From the NCBI RefSeq assembly GCF_017894385.1, contig NZ_CP059560.1:5216501-5280500 (forward strand): a DNA stretch of 64,000 bases. The letters run 5' to 3'. Both the position numbers and the translations under genes were made by a program. Shown here in pieces: positions 36,630-46,258 of this stretch (its first letter is position 1; every line of letters begins with the position of its first letter). The notes beneath the pieces are model-generated. The model was not told the DNA's origin. It did no database searches and saw only the letters and a program-made list of their open reading frames with translations. This DNA comes from Aromatoleum petrolei (GTDB lineage Bacteria; Pseudomonadota; Gammaproteobacteria; Burkholderiales; Rhodocyclaceae).

Positions 36630-37565
36630 TCAATCCACCCAGGACGATGGCAGGGCCGTGATCGCGGGCTTGGGCAGGCGCACGAGATCGGTCCACATCG
36701 GTAGTTCGGCGAGGGCATCCATTGCGAGCTTGCGCGTCTCTTCCGGCGTGAGGTCGAGGATCGCGGCGCGCAGGTAGATCGTCGCCACCGAATCCGGATC
36801 GGGCTGCGCGGCGAGGCAGGTGTCGGCGAGCTTGGTCGCCAACTGCAGGCCGCAAGCGAGACGATAGGAACGCGAATCGGGCTCGAAGCCGCCCCCTTCG
36901 GGATCGCATTGCCAGTAAACGACGTCGGCGAGCGAGGTCGGCAGCCCCCAGTCGGCCAGCAGGACTGCGGACAGTTCGTGACGATCGAAGCCGAAGGTGG
37001 CGATTTCCACTGTTTCGACCGGCTCGGCGCCGCGCGCAGCCTGCTCCAGCGTCAGGTCGTAGGTTGCCGGGGCCCCCGTGGCGAATGCGAGCGTTCCGAT
37101 CTCGCTCAGCAGGCCCAGCGTGAATGCTTCCGCCGCCGGGAGGTCGCCGCGGTGGCGGGCCAGCGCTTCCATCACGGCCGCATTGAGCAGCGACGATGTC
37201 CAGAAGGCGTTGTAGTTGAAGCGCTTCGATGTGACCTTCGGGCGGTTCGTGACCAGCGACAACGCGACTGCATGCGCACGTACGATGTTCATGCCCAGCC
37301 TGATCACTGCCTGCTGCAGGTCGAGGGAGCGTTCCGTGCGCCCGAAGCGTGCTGCGGACGCAGCGCGCAGCACGAAACCCGACAATGCAGGATCGGATCG
37401 GATCACGCGCACGACGGCGTCGATGCGCACGTCGGGATCGCGCGCGAGCTCGATGAGCTGTAGCGCGGCGCCGCGCGGACTGGGCAGTTCGTCGGCAGCG
37501 AGCAGGAAGTCGCGGATGTTTCCGGTCACCTGGCGGCGGTCTCGCTGGTTGCTGGCTGAATTCAT
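36630..37565 (-). CDS. HDOD-domain protein
   Basis: A 311-residue protein with an HDOD domain (HD-related output domain) spanning about 20-220: LPSPRGAALQLIELARDPDVRIDAVVRVIRSDPALSGFVLRAA...LQQAVIRLGMNIVRAHAV. HDOD proteins lack the HD metal residues and usually act in signalling, often with c-di-GMP or two-component proteins. It follows the DUF1631 gene by 113 bases in the same direction. Confidence 0.85.
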   Translation of the reverse strand: MNSASNQRDRRQVTGNIRDFLLAADELPSPRGAALQLIELARDPDVRIDAVVRVIRSDPALSGFVLRAASAARFGRTERSLDLQQAVIRLGMNIVRAHAVALSLVTNRPKVTSKRFNYNAFWTSSLLNAAVMEALARHRGDLPAAEAFTLGLLSEIGTLAFATGAPATYDLTLEQAARGAEPVETVEIATFGFDRHELSAVLLADWGLPTSLADVVYWQCDPEGGGFEPDSRSYRLACGLQLATKLADTCLAAQPDPDSVATIYLRAAILDLTPEETRKLAMDALAELPMWTDLVRLPKPAITALPSSWVD

Positions 37566-37678
37566 TCCCTTTACCTCTCATGCAGCGCAGTCGGGCGAGT
37601 GTTTCCGTGATGTCGCCGGCTTGATTGCCCGCCTGCTGGATTCTGTGTGATTTCGTCCCGGTTCGGACGCTCCCGGGA

Positions 37679-39844
37679 TCAGCCCCGCAATTCGTCGAGT
37701 ACGTCGTCCACGACACGATCCAGGAGGGGTTCCTGATCGGCGGTCGATGCTTCGCCGCTCGCGAAACGCCGCCCCAGTTCGGTGCGAGTCAGCGCGAGCG
37801 CGCGCTGCCCCTGCCGGTTGGCGAACAGGTACATCGTCCGAGCGGGACTGATCCAGGTCAGGCGCACGCGCCGCACCTCGCCGGATTCGTCCCGGAGTTC
37901 CAGCCAGCTGCCACGGGTGAGCAGATCGAGTTCGAGCATTTCCGGCGTGGGCTCCTCGCCGATCGGTTGCAGGCCGGGCAAGGGGCCGGAGGGTCGCGCG
38001 GGCGCATTGGGAGCGGGACGGGCCGGTGCCTGCGCGGCCCCGACCGGTGCCTTCAGGGCTGCCGCATGGCATTTCACGAGTTCCGAGAAAAAAGCCTTCT
38101 GGCTTGCTTCCTCGATCCCTGCGCCATTCATGCTCGCCTTCAGGTTGCGCAGAATCACCGGGAGCTGCTTCACCATGCGCTGGCGCTCTTCCATGCTCTC
38201 TTTTGGAAGGACGCTCCACACAAGCTCGTCGACAGCGGCCATCGCGTTGGACCAGCGCTCGCTCCTGACGGGGGCCGCCGTTGCGCCGACCTCGAGGGCT
38301 GCATGCCCCAGCACCCGTGTCCAGCTGTCGCGGATGAAGTCGCGCACGACATCGGGGATGTCTTCGTTGCCGAGGTGCGCGGACAGAGCGTCTTCGCCGA
38401 GCTTGCGCGCGAGATCGATGCGCTCGCGCTCGCGCAGGCGCTCCGTCAGGGTGGCCGCGCGTGCATCGGCATAGCGCTCCTGCTCGACGAGATAGTTCTC
38501 GAATTCCTGCAGGCAGCCGGCGAAGACGCTTGGGTCGTCGGCAAACTGGTTCTGGATGCGGACGACGATGCCTTCGGCAATTCGGTAAAGCGAGCTGTCC
38601 TCGGCCAGAGGGCCGTCCCAGGTGACGCTTGCCTGTGCCAGCAGGTTGATCAGGCGACGGGCCGGATGCGTGCGATTGGAGAAGAAGCCGTGATCCATCA
38701 TCGCCAGCTTCAGGACAGGGATCTGCAGGCGCCCGATGAGCCCCTTCATCGCGTCGGGTACGCGCGAGTCGTCGAAGATGTAGTCGAACAAAGTCGCGAC
38801 GACGTCGATGACGATGCCGTCGATGGAACTCGCCTGTTTGCTGAGTCCGGCTTCGATGAGGGCGTTGATGACATTGCCGGAGGGCTGGCCGTCGGGCGGG
38901 AGGGCAAAGTTTTGCCCGCCGAACTGCAAGTCTGCACGTCCTTGCTGCAGGCCATCGAGAAGCTGCATCAGGTCGACCGTACCTGCGCGTTGCCGCCAAT
39001 CGGCCCTTTCGGCCGCTGCGGCGCGGGCCGTGAAGATCTCCTTCACGACATCGGACGGATCGGGCTCGCCGGGAAGTGCCGCGCTCTTGCGCATGGCCAT
39101 GCGCTCCGAGGCCTTGCCGCGTCGCGCGCGCGGGCGGACATTGGGCATCACGCGCCGTGCGACGAGCAGCGCATTGACGTCGTGATAAACGTTGGAAAGC
39201 TCCCCCGCCAACCTGCCGATGAGCAATTCGAGGGCAGTGGCGCGCAGGCCGCCGGATGCCTCTTGCCCCCAGCAAATGTCCTTGAGCGCTTCGCAGATCG
39301 CAGTCGGGCCGATCGGGTTCGTGGCGTTGTCGACGTCGCTTTCGCCCAGAATGAAGGCGACGCGCGTCTGCAGATCCTGGTTTTCGGCCTCGCAGGCCCG
39401 TTCGAGCCGGGTTGCGAGGTTCTTCACGGCCAGCGTTTCGTCGATTTCCGTTTCATCGACGAGAGAGAGTTCCGGGAAGAAGCCGTTGTCACCCTCGTAG
39501 AACGAGCCGCTGACGTTCGAACTCTTGGCGCGCTCCTGGAATTGATCCTCGAAGCCGGCGCTGAAAGCCCGGTCGATGTCGGCGCCGATGCCGCGCAGGA
39601 GTGCCTGCAACTCGATCAGTTTCTGCGCTTCGTCGGCGGTCTTCGCGCCCAGGCGACGAGCCTGGAGTTCATCTCCGAGTTCGCCGACAGCCCGGGCGAG
39701 CGCTTCGCGTACGCGCTGGCTGACGAAGTCGCGGCATTCGAGCAGCACCCCCTGATGCGGACGGAATGCATCGGAAGCTCCGGTATGGCGCGATGGTTGT
39801 AGGGTGGTCACGAGACGCTCCGCTTCGATGGCGGTACGGGACAA
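37679..39844 (-). CDS. DUF1631 family protein
   Basis: A protein of about 710-721 residues matching DUF1631, a large helical proteobacterial family of unknown function. Typical segments: RMAMRKSAALPGEPDP and SSIDGIVIDVVATLFDYIFDDSRVPDAMKGLIGRLQIPVLKLA. The last 100 residues (SWLELRDESGEVRRVRLTWISPARTMYLFANRQGQ) form a PilZ-like beta domain. The start is uncertain: TTG 39844 is the most distal possible start (an in-frame TGA lies three codons before it), while GTG 39811 has GGAG at better spacing and may be the true start. Neighbouring HDOD gene suggests a signalling role. Confidence 0.85.
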   Translation of the reverse strand: MSRTAIEAERLVTTLQPSRHTGASDAFRPHQGVLLECRDFVSQRVREALARAVGELGDELQARRLGAKTADEAQKLIELQALLRGIGADIDRAFSAGFEDQFQERAKSSNVSGSFYEGDNGFFPELSLVDETEIDETLAVKNLATRLERACEAENQDLQTRVAFILGESDVDNATNPIGPTAICEALKDICWGQEASGGLRATALELLIGRLAGELSNVYHDVNALLVARRVMPNVRPRARRGKASERMAMRKSAALPGEPDPSDVVKEIFTARAAAAERADWRQRAGTVDLMQLLDGLQQGRADLQFGGQNFALPPDGQPSGNVINALIEAGLSKQASSIDGIVIDVVATLFDYIFDDSRVPDAMKGLIGRLQIPVLKLAMMDHGFFSNRTHPARRLINLLAQASVTWDGPLAEDSSLYRIAEGIVVRIQNQFADDPSVFAGCLQEFENYLVEQERYADARAATLTERLRERERIDLARKLGEDALSAHLGNEDIPDVVRDFIRDSWTRVLGHAALEVGATAAPVRSERWSNAMAAVDELVWSVLPKESMEERQRMVKQLPVILRNLKASMNGAGIEEASQKAFFSELVKCHAAALKAPVGAAQAPARPAPNAPARPSGPLPGLQPIGEEPTPEMLELDLLTRGSWLELRDESGEVRRVRLTWISPARTMYLFANRQGQRALALTRTELGRRFASGEASTADQEPLLDRVVDDVLDELRG

Positions 39845-40052
39845 GGGCGATCACCGTCGCCGGACTGAGGGCGAATCTCAAACAAGATCAGTTTGACACA
39901 ATTCTTTCGCCGCTTGGATGCTTCAAACAACGCTGCGACGGGGGATTCCGACGATCGGCCCGCCTTGCGGCACGAATGGCGGACGCGTACCGGCGCATCG
40001 AAGCTTTCCTTATACTTACGGCTCTGCGAGCGATCTCTTTAGCTTTTTCCCC

Positions 40053-40481
40053 ATGCCACGAATCAAAGTCGAACTGCCCGAACGCTTCATTTACCATGAC
40101 CAGCTTCCCGTCCGGACTGAACACGTTAACCGCGCCGGTCACGTCGACAATGCGCAAATGGTGGTGCTGATTTCGAATGCGCGCGAGGCGTTCTTCGTCG
40201 ACCTGGGTTACACGCATATCGAAGTGGAAGGGGTCGGCACCGTGATTACCGACGCAGCGTTCCAATACGTTTCCGAAGCCTTCGAGGGCGAGACGCTGGT
40301 GTTCCGGTTCGCGGCCAACGATTTCAACAAGTACGGCGGGGACATCGTCTGCCAGGTCAGCGAGCGCGAATCCGGGCGCGAGGTCGCGCGGGCGAAGCTG
40401 GGCTTCGTGTTCTTCGATTACACGACGCGCAAGGTTGCCCCGATTCCGCCGCGTTTCCTCGAGCGACTCGCTGCCGCGTGA
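40053..40481 (+). CDS. Hotdog-fold acyl-CoA thioesterase
   Basis: A 142-residue 4HBT-type thioesterase. It shows VRTEHVNRAGHVDNAQMVVLISNAREAFF, where the family usually has Asp-x-(D/N) near a long helix. It hydrolyses an acyl-CoA of unknown kind in the cytoplasm; aromatic or fatty acyl groups are possible. Divergent from DUF1631 with a TTGACA hexamer at 39893-39898, though the matching -10 is weak. Only 15 bases separate it from the convergent sugar dehydrogenase. Confidence 0.85.
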   Translation: MPRIKVELPERFIYHDQLPVRTEHVNRAGHVDNAQMVVLISNAREAFFVDLGYTHIEVEGVGTVITDAAFQYVSEAFEGETLVFRFAANDFNKYGGDIVCQVSERESGREVARAKLGFVFFDYTTRKVAPIPPRFLERLAAA

Positions 40482-40496
40482 CGCGCCACCCCGGCA

Positions 40497-41687
40497 TCAG
40501 CCCGGATCGAGCCGGAGGATACGGCCCTCGCTCTCGTCGAGGAGGTAGAGCCTCCCGTCGGGGCCCTGGCGAACGTCGCGGATGCGGCTGCCCAGCTCCG
40601 TGAGCAGGCGTTCCTCGCGAACAAATTTTTCGCCGTCCAGCTCGATCCGCACGAGAACCTGTCCGCGCAGGGCGCCGACGAAAAGGTTGCCCTTCCACTT
40701 GGGAAATGCGTCCCCGGTATAGAAGGCCATGCCGGAGGGCGCGATCGAAGGGACCCAATAGCGAACCGGGGCGATGACGTCGGCCCGCTGCGTTCCCTCG
40801 CCGATGCTGAAGCCGGTGACGTATTCCTTGCCGTACGCGATCACGGGCCAGCCGTAATTGGCGCCGGCACGCACGACATTGACCTCGTCGCCGCCCTGCG
40901 GCCCGTGCTCGTGCGCCCACAGTTTGCCGCTGACCGGATGCAGCGCCGCGCCCTGGACGTTGCGGTGACCGTAGGACCAGATTTCGGGCAAGGCGCCGCT
41001 CGTGCCGACGAACGGGTTATCGGCGGGAATGCTGCCGTCGGGTGCGATCCGCACGATCTTGCCGAGATGGCTGCCCACGTCCTGCGCGCTGTCGCGATAG
41101 GACTGGCGGTCGCCCAGGGTGACGAAGAGCCTACCCTCGCGGTCGAAAACGAGACGCGATCCCCAGTGATTGCGCCCGTCCGGATCTTCGCGTTGCGCAA
41201 AGACGATGTCTACGTTCTGCAGGCTCTCGGCGGATTCGTCCAGTCGCGCCCGGGCAACCGCGGTGCGGGCCCCCTTCTGTGTGGGTTGGGCGAAAGAGAG
41301 CCAGATGAGGCGGTCGCGTGCGAAATTCGATCCGACCACGACGTCGAGCAATCCGCCCTGTCCGGTCGCATGCACACGGGGCACGTTCTGGAGCGGTGGC
41401 GAGAGCCTGCCCTCCGGCGTCACGACGCGCAGGCGACCGGGCCTTTCGGTGACAAGCATGTTGCCGTCCGGGAGGAAGGCAAGCGACCACGGGGTATCGA
41501 GACCGCGCGCGACCTCGGTCACGCGGACCGGCCCCGCTTCGCTCCGAACCACCGTCTGCGCCGAGGCGGGCGACAGGCAGATGACGGACGCCATCAGCAC
41601 CGCGACCATGATGCGTGCGATGTGCGGCTTGACGCGAGAAGCGGCTCCCTCGGCAAGACGCGACAGCGAAGACAAGAAGTGCGTCAT
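40497..41687 (-). CDS. PQQ-dependent sugar (aldose) dehydrogenase, Asd/YliI type
   Basis: A 396-residue beta-propeller protein with a signal peptide (IARIMVAVLMASVICLSPASAQ), so periplasmic. Motifs: GLDTPWSLAFLPDGNMLVTERPGRLR, NHWGSRLVFDREGRLFVTLGD, SYGHRNVQGAALHPVSGKLWAHEHGPQGGDEVN and NYGWPVIAYG, all typical of the GDH/aldose sugar dehydrogenase family. It oxidises sugars or other alcohols with PQQ. No PQQ synthesis genes are in the window. Confidence 0.92.
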   Translation of the reverse strand: MTHFLSSLSRLAEGAASRVKPHIARIMVAVLMASVICLSPASAQTVVRSEAGPVRVTEVARGLDTPWSLAFLPDGNMLVTERPGRLRVVTPEGRLSPPLQNVPRVHATGQGGLLDVVVGSNFARDRLIWLSFAQPTQKGARTAVARARLDESAESLQNVDIVFAQREDPDGRNHWGSRLVFDREGRLFVTLGDRQSYRDSAQDVGSHLGKIVRIAPDGSIPADNPFVGTSGALPEIWSYGHRNVQGAALHPVSGKLWAHEHGPQGGDEVNVVRAGANYGWPVIAYGKEYVTGFSIGEGTQRADVIAPVRYWVPSIAPSGMAFYTGDAFPKWKGNLFVGALRGQVLVRIELDGEKFVREERLLTELGSRIRDVRQGPDGRLYLLDESEGRILRLDPG

Positions 41688-41874
41688 GAAATCCCCCGAT
41701 CCATTCGAACCACCCGCAAGCCCTCACTCGCCAACGGCCGGTTGATGGGCATCAATGAGACGAGTGCAGCCTTGCTGAGATCCTTGCGTGATACAGGAAG
41801 TTGCACCACTGCGCCCCATACGGTCAGGACACCGGACGGGGCTTTTCCCGAAACGCAAGGATAAGAGGTCTGAA

Positions 41875-42486
41875 ATGAGGTTCCCCGACTTTTTTGCCGA
41901 AGTGCGTCGCATCGAGCTGCGCGACCCGCTCGCTGCCTTCCTCGGTGCGAGCGAGGGCGGCGTCATCGAGTATGGCTACGAGGATGCGGTGAAGCTCGCC
42001 GGCCATTCGTGCCCGACGGTGGCGTCGGCCTACTTGCTGTGCGTGCATGCGCTGCGCGCGCTCTACCCGGACCGCCTGCCCGAGCGCGGCGGCCTGCGGG
42101 TTGCGTTTCGCGGGCGCTTGGATGAGGGCGTGACGGGCGTGATCGCGAGCGTGATCACCTTGCTCACCGGGGCGGCGCAGGACGGCGGTTTCAAGGGCCT
42201 GGGCGGTCGCTTTGTGCGGCGTGGCCTGCTCGATTTTGCGGCCGATCAGCCCCTGGCGATGCGTTTCACCCGCCTCGACATCGGGGCGGCCGTCGACGCA
42301 CAGGCCGACCTCTCGTCGGTCCCGGCCGATCCGCAAACGCCCGAGCTGCTCGCGCGGTGCCTGCAGGCGCCGGACGACCTGGAGCTGTCCGCCCGCTTCG
42401 GCCGGCTGTGGCAGGAGCGGGTGCGCAGGATCCTGATCGAGCACGGCGACGACCCGGCGGTCTTTCGCATCGAACCGGCGAGCTGA
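41875..42486 (+). CDS. FmdE-like (formylmethanofuran dehydrogenase subunit E region) protein
   Basis: A 203-residue protein. The segment KLAGHSCPTVASAYLLC (His44, Cys46) and GAAQDGGFKGLGGRF resemble the FmdE fold, whose members bind zinc or iron-sulfur; here the second half lacks the Cys-rich zinc ribbon of the archaeal form. No signal peptide. It precedes a thioredoxin-like gene by 136 bases in the same direction. Role unknown. Confidence 0.7.
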   Translation: MRFPDFFAEVRRIELRDPLAAFLGASEGGVIEYGYEDAVKLAGHSCPTVASAYLLCVHALRALYPDRLPERGGLRVAFRGRLDEGVTGVIASVITLLTGAAQDGGFKGLGGRFVRRGLLDFAADQPLAMRFTRLDIGAAVDAQADLSSVPADPQTPELLARCLQAPDDLELSARFGRLWQERVRRILIEHGDDPAVFRIEPAS

Positions 42487-42622
42487 GGCGAACGCTCCCC
42501 CGCCGGCGGGCTGGAACCGGCCGGGCTCGACGTCCGGCCGACTCAGACTGCGGAATGCGCATGAGGTGTGCCGTCGTGCCGGATGTGCTAGCCTCGGGCC
42601 GCCCGCTTACGAATCTCTTCCG

Positions 42623-43021
42623 ATGAACGCCCTGCCGCTTCCCGAACTTCTTGTCGTCTGCCTGTGCGCCGAATGGTGCGGCACGTGCCGCGAATACCGG
42701 GCCGGATTCGAGGGGCTCGCGGCGCAGTGGCCGCAGGCCGGCTTTCATTGGGTGGACGTCGAGGACGATGCGGAGGTCGTGGGCGACCTCGACATCGAGA
42801 ACTTCCCCACGCTGCTGATCCAGCGCGGGGACCTGGTGCTCTTCTTCGGCACCATGCTGCCGCAGCATGTCTTCCTCCAGCGCACGCTGGAGACCCTCAC
42901 GGCCCTCGACGATGACGAGGCGCGTGCGTATGCCTCCGCCAATGAGGAGCGGCGCTCCTGGCAACGGGAATGCAATCTCCGCCCTGCGCTGGCAGAGCAT
43001 CTCGTGCGCAAGGCGGCCTGA
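42623..43021 (+). CDS. Thioredoxin-fold protein, cytoplasmic
   Basis: A 132-residue thioredoxin-like protein. The active site WCGTC (Cys19, Cys22) is close to the thioredoxin WCGPC; the cis-Pro loop is NFPTLL. No signal peptide. It has a helical C-terminal extension of about 35 residues. It lies between the FmdE-like and small Cys-containing genes and could reduce one of them; that is inference. Confidence 0.88.
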   Translation: MNALPLPELLVVCLCAEWCGTCREYRAGFEGLAAQWPQAGFHWVDVEDDAEVVGDLDIENFPTLLIQRGDLVLFFGTMLPQHVFLQRTLETLTALDDDEARAYASANEERRSWQRECNLRPALAEHLVRKAA

Positions 43022-43051
43022 GTCCGCGCCGCCCTCCTCCGCCTCACTTCA

Positions 43052-43264
43052 ATGCCTGTCCAACCCGCCGACCGCAAGCGCTGCGTCTCCTGCAAGCGTT
43101 GGGGCGGCGCGCGCAAGCCTGGCGTCAATCCCGGCGAGGTGGAATACGAGGACGATGCACGCGGCCCATGCAACGAGGGACCATGGCACGGCACCCAGCG
43201 CAGCCCGCGCAACGCCTGCGGCCAGTGGGTCATGTGGGCCGAACTGAAGCTCCCCGAGGGCTGA
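43052..43264 (+). CDS. Small Cys-containing hypothetical protein (70 residues)
   Basis: Not recognised. Four Cys (11, 14, 40, 56), the first pair as CVSCKRWGG, suggest a zinc site. It starts 30 bases after the thioredoxin-like gene, but without a clear ribosome site. Residue composition is compact and unlike the Arg-rich shadow frames. I think it is real, not certain. Confidence 0.5.
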   Translation: MPVQPADRKRCVSCKRWGGARKPGVNPGEVEYEDDARGPCNEGPWHGTQRSPRNACGQWVMWAELKLPEG

Positions 43265-43309
43265 TCCGCCCGCTCGATATCTCGCGGGCACATCGGTAAA
43301 TTTCGATAT

Positions 43310-43374
43310 TGCAGTGCAGCTTGCATTCCGTTACGCGGGGAGGTATTTTCGCGCCTCTCCGTATAACGTATACG
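43310..43374 (+). promoter_or_regulatory. TGCA-rich element and GTATAC palindrome upstream of the GntR regulator
   Basis: TGCAGTGCAG at 43310-43319 and a further TGCA at 43322-43325; the 10-base word also occurs in the bzdN promoter (30751-30760). Downstream, the palindrome CGTATACG (43367-43374) has the GTATAC core common in operators of FCD-type GntR regulators and ends 20 bases before the regulator start. Suggests self-regulation plus possible BzdR- or BoxR-type control. Confidence 0.5.
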
Positions 43375-43393
43375 ATCTTACACAAGACCATCC

Positions 43394-44092
43394 ATGGCAT
43401 TGTCACTCGATCAACTCGCAGTCCCGCGTGTCTTGCGTCTCTCGGCATCAGATCAGATTGCCGGTTCGCTGCGCGACGCGATTGTCGGGGGGCATCTCGC
43501 GACCGGCGTGGTGCTCCGCCAGGATGAGATCGCATCCCGCTTCCATGTCAGCAAGATTCCGGTGCGAGAGGCACTGAAGCGGCTGGAAGCGGAGGGCCTC
43601 GTACGCTTCACGAAAAACCGTGGTGCAGTGGTGGCCGGCCTGTCGCCGGCCGAGATCCTCGAATACATGGATATCCGCGCGATGCTCGAGGCACGCGCGG
43701 CTGGGCTGGCTGCAGCCCGCATCAGCGACGAACGCCTGAACGACGCCCGCCAGAAGCTGGCCGAATTCGGTGCGTCGCAGGACCCCGGACGCTGGGGCGA
43801 ACTGAACTGGTTGTTCCATTCGACGCTTTACGCCGACGCCGACCGGCCCATACTGCTGGCCGAGATCCGCGCGCTCTACGACAAGCTGGAGCGCTATGTG
43901 CGCGCGCTGCTGGCGATGACGGCGCAGACCGAAATGCCCAAGACGCAGAGCGAGCACGCCGCCATTCTGGATGCGTTTGCCCGGCGCGACCCCGACGCTG
44001 CGGCGTCCCTGACGCGGGCCCATGTGCTCGACGCAGGGGCGTCGCTCGTGCAGTACCTGAAGGACCACAGACACCACGGAGGAAACACATGA
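43394..44092 (+). CDS. GntR family regulator, FCD type
   Basis: A 232-residue regulator. Residues about 15-80 are a GntR winged helix (SLRDAIVGGHLATGVVLRQDEIASRFHVSKIPVREALKRLEAEGLV); about 90-220 are an all-helical FCD ligand domain. Its stop overlaps the start of the binding protein (ATGA), so it is translated together with the transporter it probably controls. The effector is unknown. The CGTATACG palindrome upstream is its likely operator. Confidence 0.92.
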   Translation: MALSLDQLAVPRVLRLSASDQIAGSLRDAIVGGHLATGVVLRQDEIASRFHVSKIPVREALKRLEAEGLVRFTKNRGAVVAGLSPAEILEYMDIRAMLEARAAGLAAARISDERLNDARQKLAEFGASQDPGRWGELNWLFHSTLYADADRPILLAEIRALYDKLERYVRALLAMTAQTEMPKTQSEHAAILDAFARRDPDAAASLTRAHVLDAGASLVQYLKDHRHHGGNT

Positions 44093-45186
44093 AGAAGACC
44101 CTGATTGCGACCGCCTTCCTCGCGCTCGGCGCGCAGGCCCAGCTCGCCCACGCCGACCTGACGGTGGCGATCGCGGGCCCGATGACCGGCCAGTACGCCT
44201 CGGCCGGCGACCAGATCCGCCGCGGCGCGGAAATGGCAATCGCCGACATCAATGCCAAGGGTGGAGTGCTCGGGCAGAAGCTGAAGCTGGAAGTCGGCGA
44301 TGACGCCTGCGACCCGAAGCAGGCCGTGTCGGTCGCGAACACCATGGTCAACAAGAAGATCGTGTTCATGCACGGACACTGGTGCTCGAGCTCGACCATC
44401 CCGGCGTCGGAAGTCTATGCGGAAGCCGACATCCCGATGGCGACGGTGTCGACCAACCCGCAGGTGACCGAGCGGGGCCTGAAGAACATCTTCCGCATCA
44501 TGGGGCGCGACGACCAGCAGGGCATGGTCGCGGGCGGCTACATCGCCGACAAGTTCAAGGGCAAGAAGGTCGCCGTGCTCGACGACAAGAGCGCCTACGG
44601 CAAGGGGCTGGCCGACGAGATGGCCAAGGCGATGACCGCCAAGGGGCTGAAGCCGACGCTGCGCGAGTCGATCACCGCGGGCGAGAAGGACTATTCGGGC
44701 ATCGTGACCAAGCTCAAGCAGGCCGGCGTCGAAGTGCTGGCCTACGGCGGCTATCACACCGAAGTCGCGCTGATCCTGCGCCAGGCGCAGCAGGCCGGCC
44801 TGAAGCTGACCGTGATGGGCGGCGACACCATGACCAACTCCGAGCTCGTCACCGCGGCCGGCGCCGCCGCCGACAACGTGATGTTCACGTTCTCGCCCGA
44901 CCCGCGCAAGAACCCGGATGCCGCGCCGATCGTCAAGCGCTTCCGCGACGCCAAGGTCGAGCCGGAAGGCTACGTGATGTATGCCTACGCGGCGATGCAG
45001 CTCTTCGCCGACGCCGCGACCCAGGCCAAGAGCACCAAATACGCGGATCTCGAGAAGACGCTGCGCGGCGGCAACTTCAAGACCGTGATCGGCGATCTCG
45101 CCTTCGACGCCAAGGGCGACCAGAAGCAGCCGGGCTTCGTCGTGTATCAGTGGAAGGGCGGCCAGTACGACTACGCCGCCAAGTAA
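44089..45186 (+). CDS. Periplasmic branched-chain amino acid-type binding protein
   Basis: A 365-residue protein with a signal peptide (KKTLIATAFLALGAQAQLAHA). The mature part starts DLTVAIAGPMTGQYASAGDQIRRGAEMAIADINAKGG and contains DACDPKQAVSVANTMV, as in LivJ/LivK, with the expected Cys pair. It delivers branched-chain amino acids or a related ligand to the permeases. A strong GGAGG precedes the ATG, and the start overlaps the regulator stop. Confidence 0.92.
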   Translation: MKKTLIATAFLALGAQAQLAHADLTVAIAGPMTGQYASAGDQIRRGAEMAIADINAKGGVLGQKLKLEVGDDACDPKQAVSVANTMVNKKIVFMHGHWCSSSTIPASEVYAEADIPMATVSTNPQVTERGLKNIFRIMGRDDQQGMVAGGYIADKFKGKKVAVLDDKSAYGKGLADEMAKAMTAKGLKPTLRESITAGEKDYSGIVTKLKQAGVEVLAYGGYHTEVALILRQAQQAGLKLTVMGGDTMTNSELVTAAGAAADNVMFTFSPDPRKNPDAAPIVKRFRDAKVEPEGYVMYAYAAMQLFADAATQAKSTKYADLEKTLRGGNFKTVIGDLAFDAKGDQKQPGFVVYQWKGGQYDYAAK

Positions 45187-45201
45187 TCCTCCGTTTCAAA
45201 T

Positions 45202-45254
45202 GGCCGGGTAACCAGCCCGGCCTGCGCGCCGCCGGTCCATAAGGCCGGCGGCGC
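45202..45254 (+). repeat. Two hairpins after the binding-protein gene
   Basis: GGCCGGG (45202-45208) pairs with CCCGGCC (45216-45222); GCGCCGCCGG (45226-45235) pairs with CCGGCGGCGC (45245-45254). Neither is followed by a T run. They sit in the 157-base gap before the permease, as in the bzd transporter operon, and may lower permease expression relative to the binding protein. Confidence 0.6.
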
Positions 45255-45343
45255 ACTCTCGCCGAACGGTTCCCGGCACGGGCTGCCGCCCTGCCCGTCT
45301 GCGCCGCTCGCGCGACACACGCAAAACGACAAAGGAGACTGCT

Positions 45344-46257
<914 letters not shown>

Positions 46258-46258
<1 letters not shown>

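Noticed and set aside
37578..39275. 565-residue minus-strand frame within the DUF1631 gene
   Set aside because: It is Arg-rich, without motifs and in a different frame from the recognisable DUF1631 protein on the same strand.
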